Assembly (NCBI GenBank): GCA_964519805.1 | Contig: CAZFKN010000103.1 | Location: 1-10,413, forward strand | Length of the DNA stretch: 10,413 nt | Reading direction: 5' to 3' | Origin: DASQPE01 sp964519805 | Lineage (GTDB): Bacteria; Gemmatimonadota; Gemmatimonadetes; Gemmatimonadales; GWC2-71-9 | Shown: in pieces, positions 1 through 5,280 of the stretch | Layout of the letters: every line of letters starts with the position of its first letter | Position numbering within the stretch: position 1 is the stretch's first letter | Made by a program: the position numbers and the translations under genes | The notes under the pieces: generated by a model | What the model saw: only the letters and a program-made list of their open reading frames with translations | Told to the model about the DNA's origin: nothing | Database searches by the model: none

Positions 1-111
1 GATGTCGCTCGCCAGCACCGCAAGCCAGAGCAGCCGGAACACGCGAAAGCCCAGCGGCGCCCAGGCGGAGACGACGTTCGGCGGCGGGGCAACATCGCGA
101 GTCGGTTGCAT
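1..111 (-). CDS. MFS transporter, N-terminal fragment (runs off the window)
   Basis: Partial gene: the first 37 codons read leftward from an ATG at 109-111 and leave the window without a stop. The peptide has a short polar, proline-rich N-terminus, then a Phe-Arg-Leu-Leu-Trp-Leu-Ala stretch leading into the first membrane helix. This matches the usual start of drug/siderophore-type major facilitator exporters of the EntS-like (MFS_3) group, in which 'FRxLWLAxLxSN' precedes TM1. That family pattern is established; the assignment here rests on only about 20 informative residues. The protein would sit in the inner membrane and export a small molecule. It is transcribed divergently from the zinc-finger/FMN-reductase cluster, so the 105-bp gap between them probably holds both promoters. 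No strong Shine-Dalgarno is seen; a GGGA lies about 8 nt upstream. Confidence 0.55.
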   Translation of the reverse strand, partial: MQPTRDVAPPPNVVSAWAPLGFRVFRLLWLAVLASDI

Positions 112-216
112 CCGGGGTCCCTATCCTTAGGAATCATGCCGGCCGCCCCCGGGGGTAGCCGGCGCCGGGCAGGATCCCTAGAATAGCTCGCTCCGCAATG
201 GTGTGTGGGAGGACCG
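112..216. promoter_or_regulatory. Divergent intergenic region with a large GC palindrome
   Basis: This is the gap between the divergent MFS gene and the zinc-finger gene. It contains an imperfect 26-bp palindrome at 138-163: outer arms GCCGGC at 138-143 and 158-163, and a core of five C followed by five G at 146-155. It is flanked by two related short boxes, ATCCTTAGGAAT at 123-134 and ATCCCTAGAAT at 174-184. A TAGAAT hexamer at 179-184 could act as a -10 for the rightward genes, but no convincing -35 precedes it. The palindrome could be an operator or a hairpin in a leader RNA; neither is demonstrated. Confidence 0.35.
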
Positions 217-390
217 ATGACCGACTATCCCCGCGGGTGGACCTGCTCGGTGACCGTGCTGCGGCTGGAGAGCTACCTGCTGCGGACGCTTCCCCTCGCC
301 GAGTCCTTGGCGGTGGCCGAGCACGTGGAGGCGTGTGCGTCGTGTGCCCAGCTGCTCACAGTCAAGCGCGACGAGGGGCAGCGTGGCTGA
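217..390 (+). CDS. Small zinc-binding anti-sigma-factor-like (ZAS/zf-HC2) protein, 57 aa
   Basis: This short protein carries the zinc-binding anti-sigma signature Cys10-x25-His36-x3-Cys40-x2-Cys43. The ligand spacing equals that of redox-sensitive anti-sigma factors such as RsrA. In that family zinc holds a helical bundle that wraps an ECF sigma factor, and thiol oxidation releases it. Here the protein ends 14 residues after the last ligand, so there is no transmembrane or periplasmic part and it should be cytoplasmic. The ATG at 217 is preceded by GGGAGGA (207-213). Third codon positions are GC-rich, supporting real coding. The stop overlaps the next start by 8 bp, suggesting translational coupling to the FMN reductase. 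No sigma factor gene is adjacent within the window, so its partner is unknown. It could also be a small DNA- or protein-binding zinc protein that is not an anti-sigma factor. Confidence 0.7.
   Translation: MTDYPRGWTCSVTVLRLESYLLRTLPLAESLAVAEHVEACASCAQLLTVKRDEGQRG
373..378 (+). promoter_or_regulatory. Ribosome binding site deciding the GTG start of the FMN reductase
   Basis: The GAGGGG purine run lies inside the end of the zinc-finger gene, 4 nt before the GTG at 383. It supports that GTG over the in-frame upstream ATG at 335, which would add 16 non-homologous residues and make a much longer overlap. Confidence 0.55.
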
Positions 391-967
391 GCTGCACATC
401 GTCGGGTTCGCCGGCAGCCTGCGTCGCGACTCGTTCAATCGCGCGTTGCTCGGGGCCGCGCGCGAGCTCGCCCCGACCGGCATGACGATCGACCCGATCG
501 AGATCGGGCACCTGCCCTTCTACAACGCCGATGTCGAGCGGGAGGGCGATCCGACCAGTGTGGCGGACTTCAAGGCACTCATCGAGGACGCGGACGGGCT
601 GCTCATCGCGACGCCCGAGTACAACGACGGGATCCCGGGGGTGCTCACCAACGCGATCGACTGGGGATCGCGGCTTCCGGGCCGCGCTCCGCTCAGCCGG
701 AAGCCGGTGGCGGTCATCGGGGCGTCACCCAGCCAGGTCGGGACGGCACGGGCCCAGTTGCACTTGCGGCAGCTCCTGGGGCATGTTCATGCCCGCACCC
801 TCCCGCCGCCCGAGCTTCTCGTGGCGAAGGCCCATGAACGGTTCGATGCGCGCAACCGGCTGACCGACGAGGCGACGCGCGGCATGTTGCTGGGACTGCT
901 CGAGCGATTCGCGCGCTGGATTCAGCGGGAGCGCGCCGCCGACGCCGCGGAGCGGGCGGGATCCTGA
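383..967 (+). CDS. NADPH-dependent FMN reductase (flavodoxin-fold quinone/azo reductase family)
   Basis: A 194-aa protein, the usual length for the SsuE/ChrR/azoreductase-type NADPH-dependent FMN reductase family. These enzymes bind FMN in a flavodoxin-like fold and transfer electrons from NAD(P)H to flavins, quinones, azo dyes or chromate in the cytoplasm. The FMN-phosphate loop GSLRRDSFNRAL is at residues 11-22. The isoalloxazine-binding segment TPEYNDGIPGVLTNAIDW is at 77-94. A third conserved stretch, GASPSQVGTARAQLHLRQ, is at 113-130. The GTG start is chosen because residue 4 onward is the first beta strand (LHIVGFAGS) and a purine-rich site precedes it. It overlaps the zinc-finger gene by 8 bp and is followed after 21 bp by the DUF3291 gene, so the cluster is probably one operon. 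The exact physiological substrate cannot be read from sequence. Confidence 0.92.
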   Translation: MAELHIVGFAGSLRRDSFNRALLGAARELAPTGMTIDPIEIGHLPFYNADVEREGDPTSVADFKALIEDADGLLIATPEYNDGIPGVLTNAIDWGSRLPGRAPLSRKPVAVIGASPSQVGTARAQLHLRQLLGHVHARTLPPPELLVAKAHERFDARNRLTDEATRGMLLGLLERFARWIQRERAADAAERAGS

Positions 968-988
968 CGACCGAACTGGAGTGACACC

Positions 989-1489
989 ATGACCGAACCA
1001 CAATGGCACCTGGCCCAGATCAACATCGGCCGAGTGCGGGGTGAAATGAACGATCCCGTCATGGCGGAGTTCGTCGCCAACCTCCCCGCGATCAACGCCC
1101 TCGCCGACGCGGCTCCGGGCTTCGTGTGGCGCCTCCAGACGGAGGACGGCGATGCGACGGCCGTCCGCCCCTTTCCCGACCCGCTCCTCCTGCTCAACAT
1201 GTCGGTGTGGACCGACCTGGCCGCGTTGCGGGCGTACGTCTATCGCAGTGCCCACGCCGGGGTCATGCGGCGGCGCCGGGAATGGTTCGAGCGATTCGAG
1301 GGCGTGTACGTGGCGCTCTGGTGGGTGCCGGCGGGGCACCGGCCGTCCGTGGCGGAGGCCGCCGCGAGGCTCGCGCACCTGCAGGCGCACGGGGCCACGC
1401 CGCACGCGTTCAGTTTTGCCCAGCCGTTCGATCCGGACGGGGCACGGATCCCGCTCGATGGAGCCACCCGGGACGAATGCCCCGCGTGA
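989..1489 (+). CDS. DUF3291 domain-containing protein
   Basis: A 166-aa protein recognised as DUF3291, a soluble family of unknown biochemical role predicted to adopt a ferredoxin-like alpha/beta-barrel (antibiotic monooxygenase-like) fold. Family landmarks are HLAQINIGR at 7-15, NALADAAPGFVWRLQTEDG around 36-54, a VYRSAHAGVMRRRREWFE block at 84-101, and LWWVPAGHRPSVAEA at 110-124. GGAG at 978-981 sits 7 nt before the ATG. The stop TGA shares its A with the ATG of the following hydrolase gene (TGATG), indicating translational coupling. Association with a flavin reductase in the same operon suggests a redox or small-molecule-modifying role, but this is inference from context. No membrane segment or signal peptide is present. 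Confidence 0.88.
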   Translation: MTEPQWHLAQINIGRVRGEMNDPVMAEFVANLPAINALADAAPGFVWRLQTEDGDATAVRPFPDPLLLLNMSVWTDLAALRAYVYRSAHAGVMRRRREWFERFEGVYVALWWVPAGHRPSVAEAAARLAHLQAHGATPHAFSFAQPFDPDGARIPLDGATRDECPA

Positions 1490-2490
1490 TGGCCAGCAGT
1501 CGGCCCGCGGTCGTGCTGGTCGCCGCACTCGCGCTGTGTCAGGGTTGCGCCGAGCGGCGGCCGGCCCGGGACCGGCCCGCCGCGGGCGCCGCGGGGACTG
1601 CGAGCGCTCCTGGTGCGCGCGAGGGCATGCTTGCCGTGCCAGGCGGACGCATCTGGTACCGGGTGCTGAGCGGAGGCGCCGGAACGCCGGTCATACTGCT
1701 GCACGGCGGGCCCGGCTTTTCCAGCATCTACATGAAGTCGCTCGAGGCACTCGCGGAGGATCGGCCGCTCGTGCGCTACGATCAGCTCGGCGGCGGCAAG
1801 TCGGACGGGCTCGCCGACACCACCGCGTTCACCATCCCGCACTTCGTCGCCGAGCTGGACTCGCTCCGTGCCAGCCTCGGCTACGGGCGAGTGCACCTGC
1901 TCGGGCACTCGTGGGGCACCATCCTCGCCGTCGAGTACTATCGCGCTCACCCCGAGCACGTCGCCTCATTGGTTCTCGGGAGCGCCGCCCTGGACATCCC
2001 TGTCTGGGAGCGACACGCGCGCGCGTTGGTCGGCACGCTCTCCGACTCGTCCCAGCGGGCGATTCGGCGAGCCGAGGCCGCGCACACATACGACGCTGCC
2101 GACTACCAGGCAGCGCTGGTCGAGTTCTATGACAAGTACGTGTGGCGTCAGCCGGTCAAGGCGGACCTGGACAGCCTGCTCGCGACCGTGAACCAGGCGA
2201 TGTACAACTACATGCAGGGGCCAAGCGAGTTCACCATCACCGGGACGCTCAAGACCTACGACGTCACGTCGTTCCTCCCGACCATCCGCGTTCCGGTCTT
2301 GTACACCGTAGGCGAGTTCGACGAGGCCGATCCGGTGACCATCCGCCGCTTCGCGTCGCTCACGCCCGGCGCGCAGGTCGTGGTGCTGTCCGGCGCTGCC
2401 CACATCACCATGTGGGACGCGCCGGCCGAGAACGTGCGGGCGGTCCGCGCATTCCTCCGCGCGGCGGACTCGCTGGGCGCGCCACACTAG
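1489..2490 (+). CDS. Exported alpha/beta hydrolase, proline iminopeptidase-like (peptidase S33 family)
   Basis: A 333-aa alpha/beta-hydrolase with proline-iminopeptidase features. The oxyanion-hole motif HGGPG is at 72-76, YDQLGGGKSD at 97-106, and the nucleophile elbow GHSWGT has Ser141. The probable acid is Asp278 (GEFDE) and the histidine is His305 (AAHITMW). Family members cleave N-terminal Pro or other residues from short peptides, or hydrolyse amides and esters. The N-terminus is a hydrophobic signal ending LCQGC, with Cys20 placed like a lipoprotein cysteine, followed by a Pro/Ala/Arg-rich linker up to about residue 45. The lipobox is imperfect (Cys at -3), so a cleaved secretory signal is also possible. 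The ATG at 1489 overlaps the DUF3291 stop by 1 bp; an in-frame ATG at 1477 would add only four residues. Most characterised proline iminopeptidases are cytoplasmic, so export is notable. Confidence 0.87.
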   Translation: MASSRPAVVLVAALALCQGCAERRPARDRPAAGAAGTASAPGAREGMLAVPGGRIWYRVLSGGAGTPVILLHGGPGFSSIYMKSLEALAEDRPLVRYDQLGGGKSDGLADTTAFTIPHFVAELDSLRASLGYGRVHLLGHSWGTILAVEYYRAHPEHVASLVLGSAALDIPVWERHARALVGTLSDSSQRAIRRAEAAHTYDAADYQAALVEFYDKYVWRQPVKADLDSLLATVNQAMYNYMQGPSEFTITGTLKTYDVTSFLPTIRVPVLYTVGEFDEADPVTIRRFASLTPGAQVVVLSGAAHITMWDAPAENVRAVRAFLRAADSLGAPH

Positions 2491-2569
2491 GGGCGGGCGC
2501 TACGGCTTTCACTCGCCGGCACGGCCCACCACGAGCATCTCCACGACATCTCTGGGAAAGGAACGGGTC

Positions 2570-3052
2570 ATGATCTTCGGCTTCACGACGTTCACGCTGA
2601 TTCACACCGTCTTGAGCATCGTTGGGATCTTCGCGGGCTGCGTCGTTGCTGGAGGGCTCGTCGCAGGGAAGCGCCTCGACGGGTGGACCGGACTCTTTCT
2701 GCTCACCACCGTCCTGACGAGCGTCACCGGGTTCGGCTTTCCGTTCGCCAAGCTGCTGCCGTCGCACATCGTCGGCATCATCTCGCTGGTCATCCTGGCA
2801 CCCGTCATGGTCGCGCGCTATGTCCGGCACCTCGCCGGCCCCTGGCGCGGGGTCTATATCGTGGGCGCGGTGGCGGCGCTCTACCTCAACGTTTTCGTTC
2901 TCGTGGTGCAGCTGTTCAGTCGGCTGCCCGGGCTGATTGCCGCCGCCCCGACCCAGAAGGAGCCGCCGTTCCTGGTAACCCAGCTCGTGGTGCTGGCGCT
3001 GTTCCTCTGGCTCGGGAGGGCGGCGCTCAAGGGATTCCCAACGGACGGATGA
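2570..3052 (+). CDS. Five-helix integral membrane protein of unknown function
   Basis: A 160-aa very hydrophobic protein with about five predicted membrane segments, near residues 8-32, 40-60, 67-84, 93-117 and 134-153. I do not recognise a named family. It has the look of small conserved 4-5 TM proteins annotated as hypothetical in soil bacteria. The ATG at 2570 is preceded by a GGGAAAGGAA purine run (2554-2563). The loops are short and no catalytic motif stands out; Arg83, Arg86 and Arg93 with His87 lie in the loop between helices 3 and 4. It follows the hydrolase by 79 bp without an obvious terminator, so it may be the last gene of the upstream operon or have its own promoter. It is convergent with the ArsR-SRPBCC gene, whose stop is 36 bp away. 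Confidence 0.75.
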   Translation: MIFGFTTFTLIHTVLSIVGIFAGCVVAGGLVAGKRLDGWTGLFLLTTVLTSVTGFGFPFAKLLPSHIVGIISLVILAPVMVARYVRHLAGPWRGVYIVGAVAALYLNVFVLVVQLFSRLPGLIAAAPTQKEPPFLVTQLVVLALFLWLGRAALKGFPTDG

Positions 3053-3088
3053 CCGTCATGGAATTCCTCGAGCACCTCGCCGCTCCGG

Positions 3089-3871
3089 TCAGCCGGCCTT
3101 CGCGGCGACGAACCGCAGCGAGCCCGGCGTCGTGAGCGTCTCCCCGGTCTCGAGCAGCGTCTTGAGGCCGGACAGGACCATCGGCCAGCCACCGTACAGC
3201 TCGTTGTTCGCCCCCTCGCGCAGCTGATCGTGCAGCACCGTCAGCCGGCACGAATCGCCGATCGGCGTGATTTCCCACGTCACCCGTGAGGTCCCCTCGC
3301 GCTTGACGTCGTCGCTCCAGAGCGCGCGGAAGCTCTGGACCAGCCGCCGTGGCGGATCGACCTCGAGGTTCTCGCCTTCGACGATCGGCATGTTCGGGTT
3401 GACGGTCTCGTCCGTGGTGCGGCCGGTATAGGACGAACCCGGCTTCCAGTCCGAGTAGACCCCCACGCCGAACGTGTACTTGCGCCGGAGCTCGGGGTCG
3501 GTGATCGCCCGCCACAGCCGCTCCGGCGTCGTCTTGATGTAGATCTCGTAGACCTTTTCCATGGCTCTCCCCTCGATGGTTTGTTTGAGGCCGCTGAGCA
3601 TCGCGGCGAACGGCTCGGTGTACTTGTCGATCCACCGGTCGTGGATCAGGCGAATGGGCACGCGGTTCAGGAAGTGCAGCTTCTCCCGACCCCGTCGCTT
3701 CGTGACCACCAGGCCCGCGTCCTCCAGCACGCGGAGATGCTTCATGACGCCGAAGCGCGTCATGGTGAGCTTGCGATCGAGCTCACTGAGCGTCTGGCCG
3801 TCGCGCTTGAACAGCTCGTCCAGGAGGCCCCGGCGGGTGGGATCGGCGAGCGCCTTGAAGACCGCGTCCAT
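3089..3871 (-). CDS. ArsR-family HTH regulator fused to an SRPBCC (AHSA1-like) domain
   Basis: A 260-aa two-domain protein. Residues 1-75 form an ArsR-type winged helix-turn-helix that opens with the typical 'VFKALADPTRRGLLDEL', has a recognition helix near 36-50 and a wing of basic residues at 57-64. Residues 76-101 are a linker. From residue 104 (MEKVYEIYIKTTPERLWRAI) to about 245 is an SRPBCC/AHSA1-like hydrophobic-ligand-binding fold. The cysteine metal-site motif of metal sensors is absent and the protein has a single Cys (208), so it is unlikely to sense metals. In many genomes the two parts are separate neighbouring genes; here they are joined. The parsimonious role is a repressor released when the SRPBCC pocket binds a small molecule, but the ligand is unknown. 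The start at 3871 is supported by the conserved N-terminus. It has no ribosome binding site and appears leaderless. An internal Met104 in the linker marks the likely former start of the second gene. Confidence 0.9.
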   Translation of the reverse strand: MDAVFKALADPTRRGLLDELFKRDGQTLSELDRKLTMTRFGVMKHLRVLEDAGLVVTKRRGREKLHFLNRVPIRLIHDRWIDKYTEPFAAMLSGLKQTIEGRAMEKVYEIYIKTTPERLWRAITDPELRRKYTFGVGVYSDWKPGSSYTGRTTDETVNPNMPIVEGENLEVDPPRRLVQSFRALWSDDVKREGTSRVTWEITPIGDSCRLTVLHDQLREGANNELYGGWPMVLSGLKTLLETGETLTTPGSLRFVAAKAG

Positions 3872-3876
3872 GGTGC

Positions 3877-3906
3877 ATTATAGGTGACTCTTTGGTCACC
3901 TGTCAA
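3877..3906 (-). promoter_or_regulatory. Perfect-consensus sigma70-type promoter of the ArsR-SRPBCC gene
   Basis: Read on the minus strand, a -35 TTGACA (3901-3906) and a -10 TATAAT (3877-3882) are separated by 18 bp. Both hexamers match the housekeeping sigma consensus completely, which is striking in such GC-rich DNA. A transcription start 6-7 nt past the -10 falls at about 3870-3871, on the A of the start codon. The transcript is therefore predicted to be leaderless, which fits the absence of a Shine-Dalgarno. Confidence 0.8.
3882..3901. promoter_or_regulatory. Inverted-repeat operator inside the ArsR-SRPBCC promoter spacer
   Basis: AGGTGAC and GTCACCT form perfect 7-bp arms (3882-3888 and 3895-3901) around a 6-bp centre. 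The repeat fills the whole spacer between the -10 and -35 and touches one base of each hexamer. A dimeric winged-helix protein bound here would block RNA polymerase, so autorepression by the adjacent regulator is the natural reading. The same operator lies about 100 bp upstream of the divergent gene at 4002 and could influence it too. Confidence 0.75.
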
Positions 3907-4001
3907 CCCCACCCCCCTTAGGACCAATTGCCAGCGTTCTCCCGTCGCGCCTACCGTAGCTCGTCCTCCACGCAGAACCGACAGAGTAACGGAGGCTTGA
4001 T

Positions 4002-4358
4002 ATGATATTCCGCAGCAACGCGGTGCTCCTGGCGCTGGCCGGACTGCTGGCCGGGGCGCTGACATCGCTGGTGTCACTCGCCCCTCCGGCGGGCGCTCAA
4101 CAGCCCGCCAGCCTGACCGGCTGCCTCAGCAAGGGGACCGCAAAGGACACGTTCAACCTGAAGACCAAGGACGGGAAGTCGTACCCGCTGACCAGCAGCA
4201 CGGTGCAGCTGGGTCAGCATGTCGGGCATACGGTCACCGTGACGGGAGCGCCCGCCATGGCGGGCGGCGTTCACGGGAAGGACACGATGGCCATGAACAT
4301 GCCGGCCGGGGCCGTAAGCGTGACCAAGCTGTCGATGGTCAGCGCGAGCTGTAAGTAG
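4002..4358 (+). CDS. Small exported DUF5818-like protein
   Basis: A 118-aa protein with a clear Sec signal: basic start MIFR, hydrophobic core at about 7-28, and a likely signal peptidase I site after AGA (residue 32). The mature part begins with a 'GCLSKG' segment and an 'F-L-T-DGK-Y-L' strand pattern. It continues with 'VQLGQHVGHTVTVTG', typical of small secreted beta-barrel (OB-like) proteins annotated as DUF5818 in Acidobacteriota and relatives. Cys41 and Cys117 are the only cysteines and could form a disulfide outside the cytoplasm. A His/Met-rich stretch at about 91-100 (HGKDTMAMNM) could bind a soft metal such as copper, but this is speculation. A good GGAGG (3991-3995) precedes the ATG. 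It is divergent from the ArsR-SRPBCC gene and followed by a hairpin directly at its stop. Its function is unknown. Confidence 0.8.
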   Translation: MIFRSNAVLLALAGLLAGALTSLVSLAPPAGAQQPASLTGCLSKGTAKDTFNLKTKDGKSYPLTSSTVQLGQHVGHTVTVTGAPAMAGGVHGKDTMAMNMPAGAVSVTKLSMVSASCK

Positions 4359-4374
4359 CTCCCGTTCGGGGAGC
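4358..4374 (+). terminator. Hairpin at the end of the DUF5818-like gene
   Basis: Arms GCTCCC (4358-4363) and GGGAGC (4369-4374) enclose a GTTCG loop and begin on the last base of the stop codon. Only a weak T-containing tail (GGTCTTG) follows, so it may be a poor intrinsic terminator or an mRNA 3'-end stabilising stem. Confidence 0.4.
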
Positions 4375-4592
4375 GGTCTTGCCACGCACCGCCCTTGCCG
4401 GGGCCGACGGGATCATGCACAATTGGGCACGGGCGATGGTCCGCGCCCAACCTCGTCGGCCCTGCCCCAGCCGGGGCCCTCGCGAGGCAAAGGGGGGCAG
4501 ACCCCCGGATCCGTCTGATTCGAGCCTTTGGTACGCCGCGGGCATCGTCGCTGGGGGGCGCTTCGCCTGCGGCCCGGCCAAGGGACCCACCG
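4375..4592. other. Hairpin-rich non-coding gap
   Basis: No credible gene was found here. The stretch is crowded with inverted repeats. GGGCCGACG (4401-4409) pairs with CGTCGGCCC (4454-4462). Nested inside, TTGGGC (4423-4428) pairs with GCCCAA (4445-4450). Next come GCCCC/GGGGC (4464-4477), the palindrome CCTCGCGAGG (4478-4487), and a GGGGG/CCCCC stem (4493-4506). It may be a structured leader of the downstream gene, a terminator cluster, or a dispersed intergenic repeat. An open frame reading in from 4395 to the downstream gene lacks a ribosome site and is judged a GC artefact. Confidence 0.4.
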
Positions 4593-5264
4593 ATGCCGAC
4601 CGACAAGGACTTCAAGCGCCTCGTTCGCGGACGCATGCAGAAGACGGGCGAAGCCTACACCACCGCCCGCGCTCATCTCCTCAAGCAGAAACCAACCCCG
4701 ACCGCACCGCCCGTCGCCGACTATGCCCGGCTCGCCGGCAAGAGCGACGCGGCCGTGAAGGCACGCACCGGCTACACCTGGGTGCGGTGGGTGAAAGCGC
4801 TCGATCGCGCGAAAGCCGACACCTGGCCGCACCGCGAGATCGCCGAGCACGTACACACGAAATACAGGATCCCCGGCTGGTGGGCGCAGACGGTGACCGT
4901 GGGCTACGAGCGGATCAAGGGTCTCCGCGCGATCGGCCAGCGGCGTGACGGAGCGTATGAGGCCACGAAGAGCAAGACCTTCGCGGTGCCGCTCGCCCGC
5001 CTCTACCGCGCGTTCAGCGACCCGCGTACGCGCGCCGGCTGGTTGCCAGGTGTCGAGCTGACGGTGCGGACCGCGACGCGCGATCGCTCCATGCGGATCG
5101 CATGGCCGGACCGCACGTCGGTCGCCGTCGGCTTCGCGAGTCGCGGGCCGGCAAAGAGCCAGGTGCAGGTGCAGCATGGCAAGCTCCCGGACCGAGCGTC
5201 GGCGACGCGGGTCAAGGAGTTCTGGGCCGAGCGCCTGAGCGTGCTGGGGAAAATGCTGGCGTGA
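4593..5264 (+). CDS. Conserved protein with C-terminal SRPBCC-like domain
   Basis: A 223-aa soluble protein. The N-terminal 35 residues (MPTDKDFKRLVRGRMQKTGE and onward) are a basic helical segment. Residues about 50-118 form a helical module with the conserved run GWWAQTVTVGYERIKGLR (95-112). From about residue 124 (TKSKTFAVPLARLYRAFSD) to the end, the pattern of strands, 'AFSD...R..WL' and a closing 'KEFWAERLSVLGKML' helix matches SRPBCC/START-type folds that bind hydrophobic ligands. I recognise this as a widespread uncharacterised family in soil bacteria, but no reaction is known. The ATG at 4593 follows AAGGGA (4580-4585). The gene ends 16 bp before the FAD monooxygenase, so the two are probably co-transcribed. 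A ligand-binding or aromatic-substrate role fits that pairing but is inferred. Confidence 0.75.
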   Translation: MPTDKDFKRLVRGRMQKTGEAYTTARAHLLKQKPTPTAPPVADYARLAGKSDAAVKARTGYTWVRWVKALDRAKADTWPHREIAEHVHTKYRIPGWWAQTVTVGYERIKGLRAIGQRRDGAYEATKSKTFAVPLARLYRAFSDPRTRAGWLPGVELTVRTATRDRSMRIAWPDRTSVAVGFASRGPAKSQVQVQHGKLPDRASATRVKEFWAERLSVLGKMLA

Positions 5265-5280
5265 GGCCCGGCTGACGGCC

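Noticed and set aside
335..382. Upstream ATG start for the FMN reductase
   Set aside because: It adds 16 residues translated out of frame from the zinc-finger gene and not expected in the family; GTG at 383 has a purine-rich site.
1126..1488. N-terminal extension of the hydrolase frame across the DUF3291 gene
   Set aside because: The extension is Arg/Gly/Pro-rich and out of frame with the convincing DUF3291 protein. A signal sequence begins properly at 1489.
3044..3057. GACGG/CCGTC hairpin over the stop of the membrane protein gene as a terminator
   Set aside because: The stem is only 5 bp and no T-tract follows; likely chance in GC-rich DNA.
3928..3957. TTGCCA...TACCGT as promoter for the gene at 4002
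   Set aside because: The -10 candidate matches only three of six consensus positions; not enough to report.
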